Assembly: GCF_042665525.1 (NCBI RefSeq)
Contig: NZ_JBHTCQ010000001.1
Location: forward strand, 248,001 to 312,000
Direction of reading: 5' to 3'
DNA from: Allobogoriella alba
GTDB lineage: Bacteria > Actinomycetota > Actinomycetes > Actinomycetales > Actinomycetaceae
DNA: 64,000 nucleotides
Shown: piece by piece, positions 54,321 through 61,768 of the stretch
How positions within the stretch are numbered: the stretch's first letter is position 1
Layout of the letters: the number at the start of each line of letters is the position of its first letter
Position numbers and translations under genes: made by a program
The notes under the pieces: generated by a model
What the model was told of the DNA's origin: nothing
Database searches by the model: none
Seen by the model: the letters and a program-made list of their open reading frames with translations, nothing else

Positions 54321-55352
54321 TCACACCTCGCGCACGAGTGCGACGCTGCGGTGGGTGGCCGTGTACCCGAGCCGCTCGTAGAGGCCGAGGGCGCCGGTGG
54401 GGCTCTCGGAGTCCACGTCCAGCACGCCGCCCTCCAGGCCGGCGGCGGTGATCGCGCGCAGCTGAGCGGTCAGCACGGCGGGGGCGAGCCGCCTGCCGCG
54501 GTGCTCACGCACCACGCCGACCAGCGCCACGTACCCGTGCGTGAAGCCCTTGGCGGCGAAGGTCCCCTCGTCGACCGTGGTGAGGGCGAATGCCGCGACG
54601 CGCGGACCGTCGTCGGTGTCCTCGACGACGACGCGGGACAGGTCACCGCGGAACGTCCCGCTGCCGACGAACTTCGCCCACTTCTCCGGCACGGTGGGCT
54701 GGCTGCCCCAGTGGTCCCGGAAGGAGTCGTTCCGGGCGAGGCGGGTCGCCTCGGACAGCTCCGCCGTGAACGGCTCGATGCGCAGGCCGTCGGGCAGGGC
54801 GATCTCCGGCAGCGGCGGGGCCGACTCCGGGCGCCAGTCCATCTCGGTGAAGTACCGCGCGGGGGCGAGACCGAAGCGCGCAAAGAGCGCGACGACGTCG
54901 TCCTGGTGGTCCTCGGCGTAGGTCACGATCCAGCCGGGAAGGTCCACGTCCGCACGGGCGAGGTGCTGCAGGGCGCGGTCGTGCTGCCAGGCGGCAAGCT
55001 GCCGGCCGAGACCGCGACCGCGCCACCCGGGGTGGACGGCGCCGAAGACGTACGCCTGGAGCCGCGTGTCCGCACCCGGGCCGAGGGTGGCGGTGCCCAC
55101 CGCGACCACCTCGCCGGACGGTGCGACGGCGATCATCGTGTCCCGAGTGGGGTCGATGTAGGAGACCTCGAAGTCCGCGGCCACGTCCTCCCGCGGCATC
55201 ACCCACCACGGATGGTCGACGGCGCCCGCCGCGAGGAACAGGGCGTGGATGCGATCGATATCGTCCGCTGTCGCCGGCCGCCACGTGACCTCGGGATGCT
55301 GCGGGGTGTGCGGGGTCTCGGGCGCGTCGACGCGTTGGCTGAGGAGCGGCAT
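54321..55352 (-). CDS. two-domain GNAT N-acetyltransferase
   Basis: A 343-residue protein with two GNAT folds. The first (~20-165) has the acetyl-CoA motif HPGWRGRGLGRQLAAWQHDRA; the second (~185-340) has REHRGRRLAPAVLTAQLRAITAAG and SPTGALGLYERLGY. The tandem layout resembles mycothiol synthase (MshD), but lengths and motifs fit the broader two-domain group, so the acceptor is not known. Confidence 0.82.
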   Translation of the reverse strand: MPLLSQRVDAPETPHTPQHPEVTWRPATADDIDRIHALFLAAGAVDHPWWVMPREDVAADFEVSYIDPTRDTMIAVAPSGEVVAVGTATLGPGADTRLQAYVFGAVHPGWRGRGLGRQLAAWQHDRALQHLARADVDLPGWIVTYAEDHQDDVVALFARFGLAPARYFTEMDWRPESAPPLPEIALPDGLRIEPFTAELSEATRLARNDSFRDHWGSQPTVPEKWAKFVGSGTFRGDLSRVVVEDTDDGPRVAAFALTTVDEGTFAAKGFTHGYVALVGVVREHRGRRLAPAVLTAQLRAITAAGLEGGVLDVDSESPTGALGLYERLGYTATHRSVALVREV

Positions 55353-55431
55353 GGGAGGAAGCCTGGCACGTCGGAGGTGTCCGGGCAGCGGATTTCCGCG
55401 ACAGCAGGTTCGACGCCACTATCCTCCCGGT

Positions 55432-56037
55432 GTGCTCACCGCGGCAGACATCGTGCGGTTCGACGACGCACCACCACCTCCCGGCGCGAGCGCCTTCGTG
55501 GCCGGGGCGCCGGAGGCGGAGAGCATCGCGATCGTGCCCGCGGATCCGGGCTGGGCGGAGGACTTCGAGCACCTGGCCCGGTTGATCCGCGAGGCACTCG
55601 GCGAGCGGGCCCTCGGCATCGAGCACGTCGGCTCGACCTCGGTGCCCGGCCTACCGGCGAAGCCGATCGTGGACATCGACCTGACGGTCGCCGACTCCGC
55701 CGACGAGGCGGCCTGGCTGCCACCGCTCGAGGCCGCCGGGTTCGTCCTGACGATCCGCGAGCCGTGGTGGTACGAGCACCGCTGCCTGCGCTTCGGCGCC
55801 CCCAGGTGCAACCTGCACGTCTTCTCGCCGGACTGCCCCGAGGCGGCCCGGCACAAGATCTTCCGCGACTGGCTCCGCGCGAACGCCGAGGACCGCGCGC
55901 TGTACCGCGACGCCAAGGTCGCCGCGGCCGAGGCCGCGAACGCCGAGGGCGAGCACGTCATGCAGTACAACGCCCGCAAGCAGCAGGTGATCCGCGACAT
56001 CTACACCCGCGCCTTCGCGGCGGCCGGGCTCGTGTGA
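55432..56037 (+). CDS. GrpB/UPF0157 family nucleotidyltransferase-like protein
   Basis: A 201-residue GrpB-domain protein: IEHVGSTSVPGLPAKPIVDIDLTV is the nucleotidyltransferase-type active-site segment (GSTSV and DID), then RCNLHVFSPDCPEAARHKIFRDWLRAN and RKQQVIRDI. The family is often found beside CoaE-type kinases or alone; activity is unsettled. GTG start, with a TATCCT -10 box 6 nt upstream (leaderless). Confidence 0.85.
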   Translation: MLTAADIVRFDDAPPPPGASAFVAGAPEAESIAIVPADPGWAEDFEHLARLIREALGERALGIEHVGSTSVPGLPAKPIVDIDLTVADSADEAAWLPPLEAAGFVLTIREPWWYEHRCLRFGAPRCNLHVFSPDCPEAARHKIFRDWLRANAEDRALYRDAKVAAAEAANAEGEHVMQYNARKQQVIRDIYTRAFAAAGLV

Positions 56038-56139
56038 CCGATCGACAGGTCCGAGCACCAGGGCGACGGCGCCCCGGGTCGGTGGTGTGGGTGCCGGTGG
56101 CGGAGCGCTGCGCTCCCGCCGACGACGCGCGGACGGCGT

Positions 56140-56640
56140 TCAGTCCAGCGGCAGGTGCATCACGTGCAGCCCGACCAGCCCGTGCGTCTGCGAGTCGAAC
56201 GCCTCGGGCACGGTGCCGATGATGCGGAAGCCGAGGGACTGCCACAGCTGCACGGCGGCGGTGTTGGTCTCGACGACGGCGTTGAACTGGATCGCCCGAT
56301 AGCCGTGTTCCCGGTGCCACGCGATGACGTACTCCCCCAGCTCTCGGCCCACGCCACGCCCGCGTGCCGCCGACGAGACCATGAACGACGCCGTGCCGAC
56401 GTGGCTCCCACGCCCCGGCCGGTTCGGTCCCATGAGGGCGCTGCCGAGGATCTGTCCCCCGGACTCGTAGACCACGGTCTGCCCGGGCGACTTCGCCGTC
56501 CAGAGCTGCTCGGCCTCTGCCGAGCTGAGGTCGGCCGGGTAGGCGTAGGTCTCGCCGTCGCGGACGATCTCCTCGAAGAACGACCAGACCTGCTGCCAGT
56601 CCTGGCCTGTCATCCGCCTGATGATGCCAGCGCTCGTCAC
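56140..56640 (-). CDS. GNAT N-acetyltransferase
   Basis: A 166-residue single-domain acetyltransferase. SSAARGRGVGRELGEYVIAWHREHGYRAIQFNAVVETNTAAVQLWQSLGF is the GNAT core (RGRGVG acyl-CoA loop and N..A..LW..LGF). It resembles phosphinothricin/aminoglycoside-type acetyltransferases only in fold; substrate unknown. GTG start with TAAGGT 7 nt upstream (leaderless). Confidence 0.85.
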   Translation of the reverse strand: MTSAGIIRRMTGQDWQQVWSFFEEIVRDGETYAYPADLSSAEAEQLWTAKSPGQTVVYESGGQILGSALMGPNRPGRGSHVGTASFMVSSAARGRGVGRELGEYVIAWHREHGYRAIQFNAVVETNTAAVQLWQSLGFRIIGTVPEAFDSQTHGLVGLHVMHLPLD

Positions 56641-56693
56641 GCTTCAGACCTTACGAGAGGAATGGCCTGCGGCCTCCCCCGGTTGGCGAGAGT

Positions 56694-57125
56694 ATGGCCG
56701 ACGCACCGTTCGATCCCCGTGCCCTGCTCGCCGAAGCTCGCCTCGGCATCCTCGCCACCATCAAGTCCGACGGGCTCCCGCAGCTCTCGCCGGTCACGCC
56801 GTCGTGGGACCGCGACACCGAGACCGTCTACGTCTCGATCACCGAGGGCCGCGCCAAGACCGCGAACCTGCGGCGCGACCCGCGAGCGGCGCTGGAGGTC
56901 ACCAGTGCCGACGGCTGGTCCTGGGCCACGGCCGAGGGCACGGTGACGCTGACCGGCCCGGGCACGGACCCGCACGGCCCGGAGGTCGAGGCACTGGTCG
57001 ACTACTACCGCAGGGCCGCCGGCGAGCATCCGGACTGGGACGAGTACCGGTCCGTGATGGTCTCCGACCGCCGGGTGCTCATGGCCTTGCACGTGCAGCA
57101 CGTGTACGGGGCGCGGATCCGCTGA
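56694..57125 (+). CDS. PPOX class F420-dependent oxidoreductase
   Basis: A 143-residue split beta-barrel flavin/F420-binding protein. LGILATIKSDGLPQLSPVTPSWD, VSITEGRAKTANLRRDPRAALEV and DDYYRRAAGEHPDW-like helical end match the Rv1155-type F420-dependent group. Typical roles are reduction of biliverdin-like or aflatoxin-like compounds. No operon partner: it converges with the VOC gene. Confidence 0.85.
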   Translation: MADAPFDPRALLAEARLGILATIKSDGLPQLSPVTPSWDRDTETVYVSITEGRAKTANLRRDPRAALEVTSADGWSWATAEGTVTLTGPGTDPHGPEVEALVDYYRRAAGEHPDWDEYRSVMVSDRRVLMALHVQHVYGARIR

Positions 57126-57133
57126 GCGACCCG

Positions 57134-57511
57134 TCAGGCGAGGACCTCCACCCGGTTGCCGAAGGCGTCTCGGCAGTGGAACCGCTGGTAGCCCTCGAAC
57201 GTGTGCCGCTCCGCCCAGCTGACCTCGAAGCCGAGGTCATCCAGACGCGCACCGAGCGCCTCGAGCTCGTCCACGGAGCCGAGGACGACGGCGGGATGAG
57301 CCTTCTTCGCGGGCACGAATGGATCGTCGACGCCGAGATGGATCTCGGCCGCGACCCGATCGCCGTCGTAGGAGCGGAACCAGCAGCCGCCGCGCCCGGC
57401 CAGCGCGGCCGGCTTGTCGACCTCCGTCATCCCAAGGCCGTCACGGTAGAAGCGCCGCGCCTCGTCCTCGCCGCCGGCGGGCATGGAGACCTGGACGTGA
57501 TGCAGTCGCAC
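57134..57511 (-). CDS. VOC superfamily (glyoxalase/bleomycin-resistance-like) protein
   Basis: A 125-residue VOC protein with one betaalphabetabetabeta module pair: RLHHVQVSMPAGGEDEARRFYRDGLGMTEV and HFHCRDAFGNRVEVLA (His/Glu metal ligand positions partly visible). The GTG at 57511 has AGGAGG 7 nt upstream and fits the fold start; a longer reading adds 13 weak residues. Function unknown. Confidence 0.8.
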   Translation of the reverse strand: MRLHHVQVSMPAGGEDEARRFYRDGLGMTEVDKPAALAGRGGCWFRSYDGDRVAAEIHLGVDDPFVPAKKAHPAVVLGSVDELEALGARLDDLGFEVSWAERHTFEGYQRFHCRDAFGNRVEVLA

Positions 57512-57600
57512 GGTGACGCCTCCTGACGCGGGGACATGTCTCGACGTCAAGATAGCTCGTCGGCGCCGGGTCCCGGCGTGGCCGGCGCACCCGGGCCGCC

Positions 57601-57615
57601 TCTGCTGTCAGCAGA
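57601..57615 (+). promoter_or_regulatory. 15-bp palindrome upstream of the PopR-like gene
   Basis: TCTGCTG-T-CAGCAGA is a perfect 7-1-7 palindrome 41 bp upstream of the regulator ATG. Its consensus (TCTGC-Y-GTC-R-GCAG) is matched at 62986-63000 upstream of the clpP pair. A second palindrome, GTCCCG-CGA-CGGGAC, lies at 57622-57636. Confidence 0.65.
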
Positions 57616-57656
57616 ACTCCTGTCCCGCGACGGGACGGCTGTGGTGAGGTTGCGTC

Positions 57657-58037
57657 ATGGGCGAGCTCACGCGGATCGGTGACATCCGGCGTCGCACGGC
57701 CGCGGCCGCGCGGGAGCCGCTGTGGCGGAACCTCCTCGGCGAGCAGCTGCGGGAGCGGCGCCTCGACCAGGGCCGGACGCTGACTGAGACCGCGGACGCC
57801 GCCGGGATGTCGCCTCAGTACCTCTCGGAGATCGAGCGCGGCCGCAAGGAGCCGTCGAGCGAGATGATCGCCGCGATCGCCCGGGCCCTCGGGACGAGCC
57901 TGCTCGACCTCACCTGGCAGGTGGCCGACGAGCTGCGCCGCTCGCAGGTCGTCGCCCTCCGAACGGCGCAGGCGCCCGCCGCCCCGCAGCGGGCCACCCG
58001 GGCCGAGGGTACGGTCCGGCTCGCGCTGGCCGCCTGA
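57657..58037 (+). CDS. popR: XRE-type regulator, PopR/ClgR-like
   Basis: A 126-residue regulator. The HTH LGEQLRERRLDQGRTLTETADAAGMSPQYLSEIERGRKEPSSEMIAAIARALGTSLLDLTW is close to the ClgR/PopR group that controls clpP genes in actinobacteria. The protein ends in ...VRLALAA; in Streptomyces PopR the two terminal Ala residues mark it for ClpP-dependent degradation. The shared palindrome upstream of this gene and of the clpP pair supports a feedback circuit. Symbol given on that basis, not on a sequence search. Confidence 0.75.
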   Translation: MGELTRIGDIRRRTAAAAREPLWRNLLGEQLRERRLDQGRTLTETADAAGMSPQYLSEIERGRKEPSSEMIAAIARALGTSLLDLTWQVADELRRSQVVALRTAQAPAAPQRATRAEGTVRLALAA

Positions 58038-58284
58038 CCACTCTCGCGCCGGGCCACGAGCGTCCGGTCCGCGCGGCGGAGCGGTGTCGGCCGCCCTTCA
58101 CTCCGACGACGACGGCCGTCATCCGTTTCGACGCGTGCCGTCGAGAGCCCCTTGGTGGATCGCACCACCACGCACGAGAAGTGGGTGTGGGCGCCGCCAG
58201 AGTTCGAGCACGTGCGGCTCGACGATCTCCATGTGACAGCCGGCGCCACCGGTCACCCTCAGACCGGTCGAACGCCGCACGTGT

Positions 58285-58326
58285 GGAGGCGATCGCTCAG
58301 GAACAGCCTGAGAGATCTCCTCCGCT
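58285..58326. repeat. dispersed palindromic repeat, copy 2
   Basis: The hairpin at 58291-58317 has arms GATCGCTCAGG and CCTGAGAGATC with a five-base loop, flanked by GAGGC and CTCCTCCGCT. It matches the copy at 48586-48627 over most of its length, including the CCTCCGCT tail. It lies 250 bp downstream of popR in DNA without a convincing gene. Confidence 0.7.
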
Positions 58327-58387
58327 CTGCACGTTAGGTCCGCTCAGCACACCAGGTTCAGTACATCCAGCGCAGCCCCGCGTCCGC

Positions 58388-58471
58388 CATGGCCACGGAG
58401 CCGTAAGAGCCGTCAGCCGGCCACGCCCACCACCGCCGGGCGAGCGTCCGGCGATCTAGCACCACCTGTAC
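58388..58471 (-). pseudogene. decayed copy of the 3' end of clpP
   Basis: This stretch aligns with 61676-61768, which covers the end of the downstream clpP. A 21-bp block is identical and the rest differs by substitutions and an 8-bp deletion. In the clpP frame it still reads VLDRRTLA, after which the deletion shifts the frame. It points to a past duplication; the ABC transporter and VOC genes now lie between the two copies. The wider gap 58038-58695 (about 650 bp) otherwise contains the repeat at 58285, hairpins upstream of the ABC genes and no credible gene. Confidence 0.75.
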
Positions 58472-58558
58472 GGCGTGGCACGTGCGGCCCGGTTTGTCGT
58501 GGCGGCCACGAGATCCGCGCTGTTACGGTCCGCAGCGTGGCGACTCCCGCTCCTACCT

Positions 58559-58669
58559 AGGTCCTCGGACCTCAGTCCGGATCCAGGAGCCCCTCGGTCA
58601 GAGCCGAGGCACGCGCTCCGCCGATCGGCCGTGTCCGAGTTTCTCGTTCACGGCCCGTCAGCAGGCCGT
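58559..58669 (+). promoter_or_regulatory. three-hairpin leader upstream of the ABC transporter
   Basis: AGGTCC-TC-GGACCT (58559-58572), CCTCGG/CCGAGG with a six-base loop (58592-58609) and ACGGCC/GGCCGT with an eight-base loop (58650-58669) lie in series in the 140 nt before the ABC ATPase start. Such a series suggests a regulated leader RNA or a cluster of operators; I recognise no known riboswitch. Confidence 0.4.
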
Positions 58670-58695
58670 GCCACCGACCTTGACCTTGGAGAGTC

Positions 58696-59637
58696 ATGCC
58701 TGCGATCGCTGCGACTGGACTCAGCAAGTCCTACCGCTTTCACCGTTCTCGCGCCGGCCTCGGCGGCGCCCTGATCGACCTCGTCCACCGCCAGCACGGC
58801 GACCGGCTGGCGGTCAACGACCTCGACCTCACCATCGATGACGGTGAGTTCGTCGGTCTGCTCGGCCGCAACGGTGCCGGCAAGACCACGACCTTGAAGA
58901 TGTTCTCGGGGCTGCTGCGCCCCACAGGCGGGGACCTGAGGGTTCTCGGGTACGAGCCGAGCAAGAGGCGGTTCGCGTTCCTGCGCGAGATCGCGATCGT
59001 GCTGGGCAGCAAGTCGATGCTCTGGTGGGACGTCTCCACGCGCGCGAGCCTCGACCTGCACAAGGCGATCTACGACCTGTCCCCGTCGGAGTTCACCGAC
59101 AGTGTCGACCAGCTCGTCGACCTTCTCGAGCTGTCCGACGTGATCGACGTGCCGGTACGTCAGCTGTCCCTCGGACAGCGGATGAAGTGCGAGCTCGCGG
59201 TCGCCCTGGTGCATCGTCCGCGGCTCTTGTTCCTGGACGAGCCGACGATCGGGCTGGACGTGGTGTCGAAGGCCGCCGTCCGCCAGTTCCTGCGCACCGT
59301 CAACACCGAGCTCGCGACGGACTCCGGGACCGGCGTCACCGTCGTGCTGACCAGTCACGACATGGACGACGTCGCTGAGCTCTGCCGACGGCTGATCCTG
59401 ATCGACCACGGGCGCGTGCAGTTCGACGGCACACCTGCGGAGCTGATCAGGCAGACGAGGCCGCACAAGCGGATCACCCTGAGCTACGCCGGCGAGCTGG
59501 GTCAGGTCGAGATGGACGTCGACCGGTCCGAGACCACACGAGTGCTCGCCGAGGCCACGGCACGCGGAGAGCTCCTCGACGTCGAGGTGCGCGACGCCGA
59601 TCTGGACGACGTGATGCGGGCGGTGATGCAAGCGTGA
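58696..59637 (+). CDS. ABC transporter ATP-binding protein
   Basis: A 313-residue ATPase of the ABC-2 exporter type. Walker A is GRNGAGKTTTLKMFSGLLRPTGG, the Q-loop follows, signature LSLGQRMKCELAVALVHRPRLLFLDEPTIGLDVVSK (LSLGQ, then Walker B), and TSHDMDDVAELC the switch. The 'LGQRMK' variant with the ~310-residue length fits ATPases paired with DUF990-type permeases. Its stop overlaps the next gene (GTGA). Confidence 0.9.
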   Translation: MPAIAATGLSKSYRFHRSRAGLGGALIDLVHRQHGDRLAVNDLDLTIDDGEFVGLLGRNGAGKTTTLKMFSGLLRPTGGDLRVLGYEPSKRRFAFLREIAIVLGSKSMLWWDVSTRASLDLHKAIYDLSPSEFTDSVDQLVDLLELSDVIDVPVRQLSLGQRMKCELAVALVHRPRLLFLDEPTIGLDVVSKAAVRQFLRTVNTELATDSGTGVTVVLTSHDMDDVAELCRRLILIDHGRVQFDGTPAELIRQTRPHKRITLSYAGELGQVEMDVDRSETTRVLAEATARGELLDVEVRDADLDDVMRAVMQA

Positions 59638-60431
59638 GGCACGTTCGCACCTTCGGCACGCTGGTGTCGTTGAACCTCTCCGTGTCCCTGACGTATCGCG
59701 GCGAGGTGTTCCTGTGGCAGGTCGGCAACATGCTGATCCCGTTGATCTCGCTGTTCGTCTGGCAGGCGGCGATCGTCTCGGGAGCCCAGCTGCCGACGTC
59801 TGCCCGGTATCTGACGGCGTACTTCGTGCTGGTCTCGGTGGCGGAGATGCTGACGGCGTCCTGGACGGCGTTCTACCTGGCGGAGGAGATCCGCGACGGA
59901 GGGCTCAACCGCTATCTGTGCCGGCCGACGTCGACACACCTCAACGCGCTCGCCAACAACGTCGGCGAGAAGGTCATCAAGCTGGTGCTCCTCGTGCCGC
60001 TCGTCGCCGTGCTCGCCTTCGCGCTCGGTGACGCGTTCGAGATGCCGACCGGTCTCGGACGGTGGCTGCTGGCGTTCGCGTCGTTGATCATCGCCGCACT
60101 CATGCGATGGCTGCTCGACGTCACGGTCGGCTCGCTCGCGTTCTGGTTCGCCGACGTGAACGGGTTCCTGCGGGCGAAGGAGGTGATCGTCCCGGTCCTG
60201 TCCGGAGTCGTGGTACCGCTCGCGCTGCTGCCCGACGTCTTGCGTGACGTCAGCCTGGTGCAGCCCTTTCGCTACCTGGTGTCGTTCCCGCTCGAAGTGC
60301 TGCTCGGTGACGTACCGGGCGGACTGGCCGCCGGCTTCGGGCTGCAGGTCGGCTGGATGCTCGTGTTCGCGGTCGCTGCTGTGCTGGTCTGGCGGCTGGG
60401 GCTGCGCACCTACTCCGGGACCGGTGCCTGA
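59634..60431 (+). CDS. ABC-2 type permease (DUF990-like), first
   Basis: A 265-residue six-helix permease. Hydrophobic blocks MLIPLISLFVWQAAIVSG, TAYFVLVSVAEMLTASWTAFYLAEEIRDGGLNRYLCRPTS, LVLLVPLVAVLAFALG and LSGVVVPLALLPDVLRDVSLVQPFRYLVSFPLEVLLG match the DUF990 family, whose 'GxLxxyLxRPxs' loop is clear. GTG start overlapping the ATPase stop and sharing one base with the next gene indicates a single operon. Cargo unknown. Confidence 0.85.
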   Translation: MRHVRTFGTLVSLNLSVSLTYRGEVFLWQVGNMLIPLISLFVWQAAIVSGAQLPTSARYLTAYFVLVSVAEMLTASWTAFYLAEEIRDGGLNRYLCRPTSTHLNALANNVGEKVIKLVLLVPLVAVLAFALGDAFEMPTGLGRWLLAFASLIIAALMRWLLDVTVGSLAFWFADVNGFLRAKEVIVPVLSGVVVPLALLPDVLRDVSLVQPFRYLVSFPLEVLLGDVPGGLAAGFGLQVGWMLVFAVAAVLVWRLGLRTYSGTGA

Positions 60432-61228
60432 TGCGTGCGTTACGACACGGATTCAACGTAGCTCGGGCCGTGCTGACGATGGCGCTGATCCGCGAGGCGC
60501 AGTTCCGGGCTCAGGTCTGGACCACCGTCGTCGTCGGCCTCCTGGAGATGGTCGCCCAGGTGGTCCCGGTCCTGGTGATCTTCGACCACACGGACAGCGT
60601 GAACGGCTGGGACGTCGGGCTCGTCATGGCTGTTGCGGGCGTCTCGGAAGTGATGGCATCCCTGCTGGCGACGTTCGTGTCGCCGAACCAGGCCCGCATG
60701 ACGTCGTACATCCGGGAGGGCGACCTCGATCTCATCCTCATCCGACCGGTTGCCACGCAGGCGTTCGCGTCCTTGCGATGGGTCCAGCCGGCGGAGCTGT
60801 GGGGTGCTGCCTCGGGGCTCGCCCTGGCAGCTGTCGGACTGACGGTCTCCGATCTGGCCATCCGGCCGGAGCTGCTCACCCTGGCGGTTCTCGGCTTCGT
60901 GCTCGGCTTCGTCGCGGTCTCCCTGGTGTGGCTGAATCTCGGCTATCTCGCGTTCTGGTTCACGTCGGTCGACGCGCTGGGCGAGCTCCTCGGGGCCCTG
61001 CTCACCGCCGGCAAGTACCCGCTTGCCTTCTTTCCGCGGACCGTCCGGATTCTCCTGCTCTCGGTGATCCCGCTGGGGCTGGCGACGACGGTCCCGGTCG
61101 AGCTGCTCACCGGCGACATCGAGCTCCGGCTGCTGGGCTACGGTGCGGGCCTGGTCGTCGTCCTCGCCGTCATCACGCGGCTGCACTGGCTCGCCGGCAT
61201 CCGGCGGTACAGCAGCGCGAGCTCGTGA
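60431..61228 (+). CDS. ABC-2 type permease (DUF990-like), second
   Basis: A 265-residue partner permease of the same length and topology: QVWTTVVVGLLEMVAQVVPVLVIF, VMAVAGVSEVMASLLATFVSPNQARMTSYIREGDLDLILIRPVATQ (the RPxx loop again) and FFPRTVRILLLSVIPLGLATTVPVELLTG. Two non-identical DUF990 subunits plus one ATPase give the usual heterodimeric exporter. Compared with neighbours the region uses more A/T-ending codons (tct, ctt, gct, ttg), which could mark recent transfer; this is an impression, not a count. Confidence 0.85.
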   Translation: MRALRHGFNVARAVLTMALIREAQFRAQVWTTVVVGLLEMVAQVVPVLVIFDHTDSVNGWDVGLVMAVAGVSEVMASLLATFVSPNQARMTSYIREGDLDLILIRPVATQAFASLRWVQPAELWGAASGLALAAVGLTVSDLAIRPELLTLAVLGFVLGFVAVSLVWLNLGYLAFWFTSVDALGELLGALLTAGKYPLAFFPRTVRILLLSVIPLGLATTVPVELLTGDIELRLLGYGAGLVVVLAVITRLHWLAGIRRYSSASS

Positions 61229-61255
61229 CGCACGCTGTGCGACCTGTGGCGTCAC
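61225..61255 (+). terminator. candidate terminator after the ABC operon
   Basis: GTGACGC and GCGTCAC pair as a perfect 7-bp stem across a 17-nt loop, starting within the last codon of the second permease and extending 27 bp beyond. No T-run follows, as is common in high-GC actinobacteria. Confidence 0.35.
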
Positions 61256-61289
61256 CCGGGCGCACCTCGTTCACGGCAGCGCGCCCCAC

Positions 61290-61679
61290 TCACGCGGCCG
61301 GGAAGAGACAGAACTCGTTGCCCTCCGGGTCGGCGAGCACGGTCCAGCCGTCCTGCTCGTCGACGACGCTCGCCCCGAGCCTCGTCAGCCGAGCAAGCTC
61401 GGCGTGCCGGTCCCTGGCAGTCACATCGAGGTGCACCCGGTTCTTCACCGACTTGGGCTCCGGCACGCGCTGGAACCACACCCGGGGGAGTCCACCGTCG
61501 ATCCGCTCCACCAGGACCGTAGGGTCGTCGGCGACGTCGTGGATACCCAGGCCCGCGAGCCGCTCGAGCTCCGCGTCGTCGTAGGGCGCGACCTGGTAGT
61601 CGTCGAGTGCATCGGCCCAGAACCGGGCGAGGGCACTCGGCCGGTGGCAGTCGACGACGACGTCTCTCAGCTGTGCCAT
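61290..61679 (-). CDS. VOC superfamily (glyoxalase-like) protein
   Basis: A 129-residue VOC protein: LRDVVVDCHRPSALARFWADALDDYQV, then PEPKSVKNRVHLDVTARDRHAELARLTRLGASVVDEQDGWTVLADPEGNEFCLFPA, with the HLDV/EFCL metal-ligand strand pattern. This is the 'DUF1801/glyoxalase-like' branch common in actinobacteria, function unknown. Its ATG is 24 bp from the clpP stop, inside the region repeated at 58388. Confidence 0.82.
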   Translation of the reverse strand: MAQLRDVVVDCHRPSALARFWADALDDYQVAPYDDAELERLAGLGIHDVADDPTVLVERIDGGLPRVWFQRVPEPKSVKNRVHLDVTARDRHAELARLTRLGASVVDEQDGWTVLADPEGNEFCLFPAA

Positions 61680-61768
61680 GTGTCGATGGTGCCGTAAGAG
61701 CCGTCAGCCGGCGGCGCCCACCGCCGCCGGCCTCCCGGCGAGCGTCCGGCGGTCGAGCACCTCGTCCA
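61676..61768 (-). repeat. clpP 3'-end segment duplicated at 58388-58471
   Basis: This is the intact partner of the decayed copy at 58388-58471, in the same orientation 3.3 kb away. It covers the VOC start codon, the short intergenic gap and the last ~21 codons of clpP. Confidence 0.75.

Noticed and set aside
58152..58337. 61-residue open frame downstream of popR
   Set aside because: It runs through the dispersed hairpin repeat, lacks a ribosome site and resembles no family.
58475..58774. Open frames overlapping the ABC transporter leader
   Set aside because: They overlap hairpins and the real ATPase start, with Arg/Ser/Pro-biased composition.
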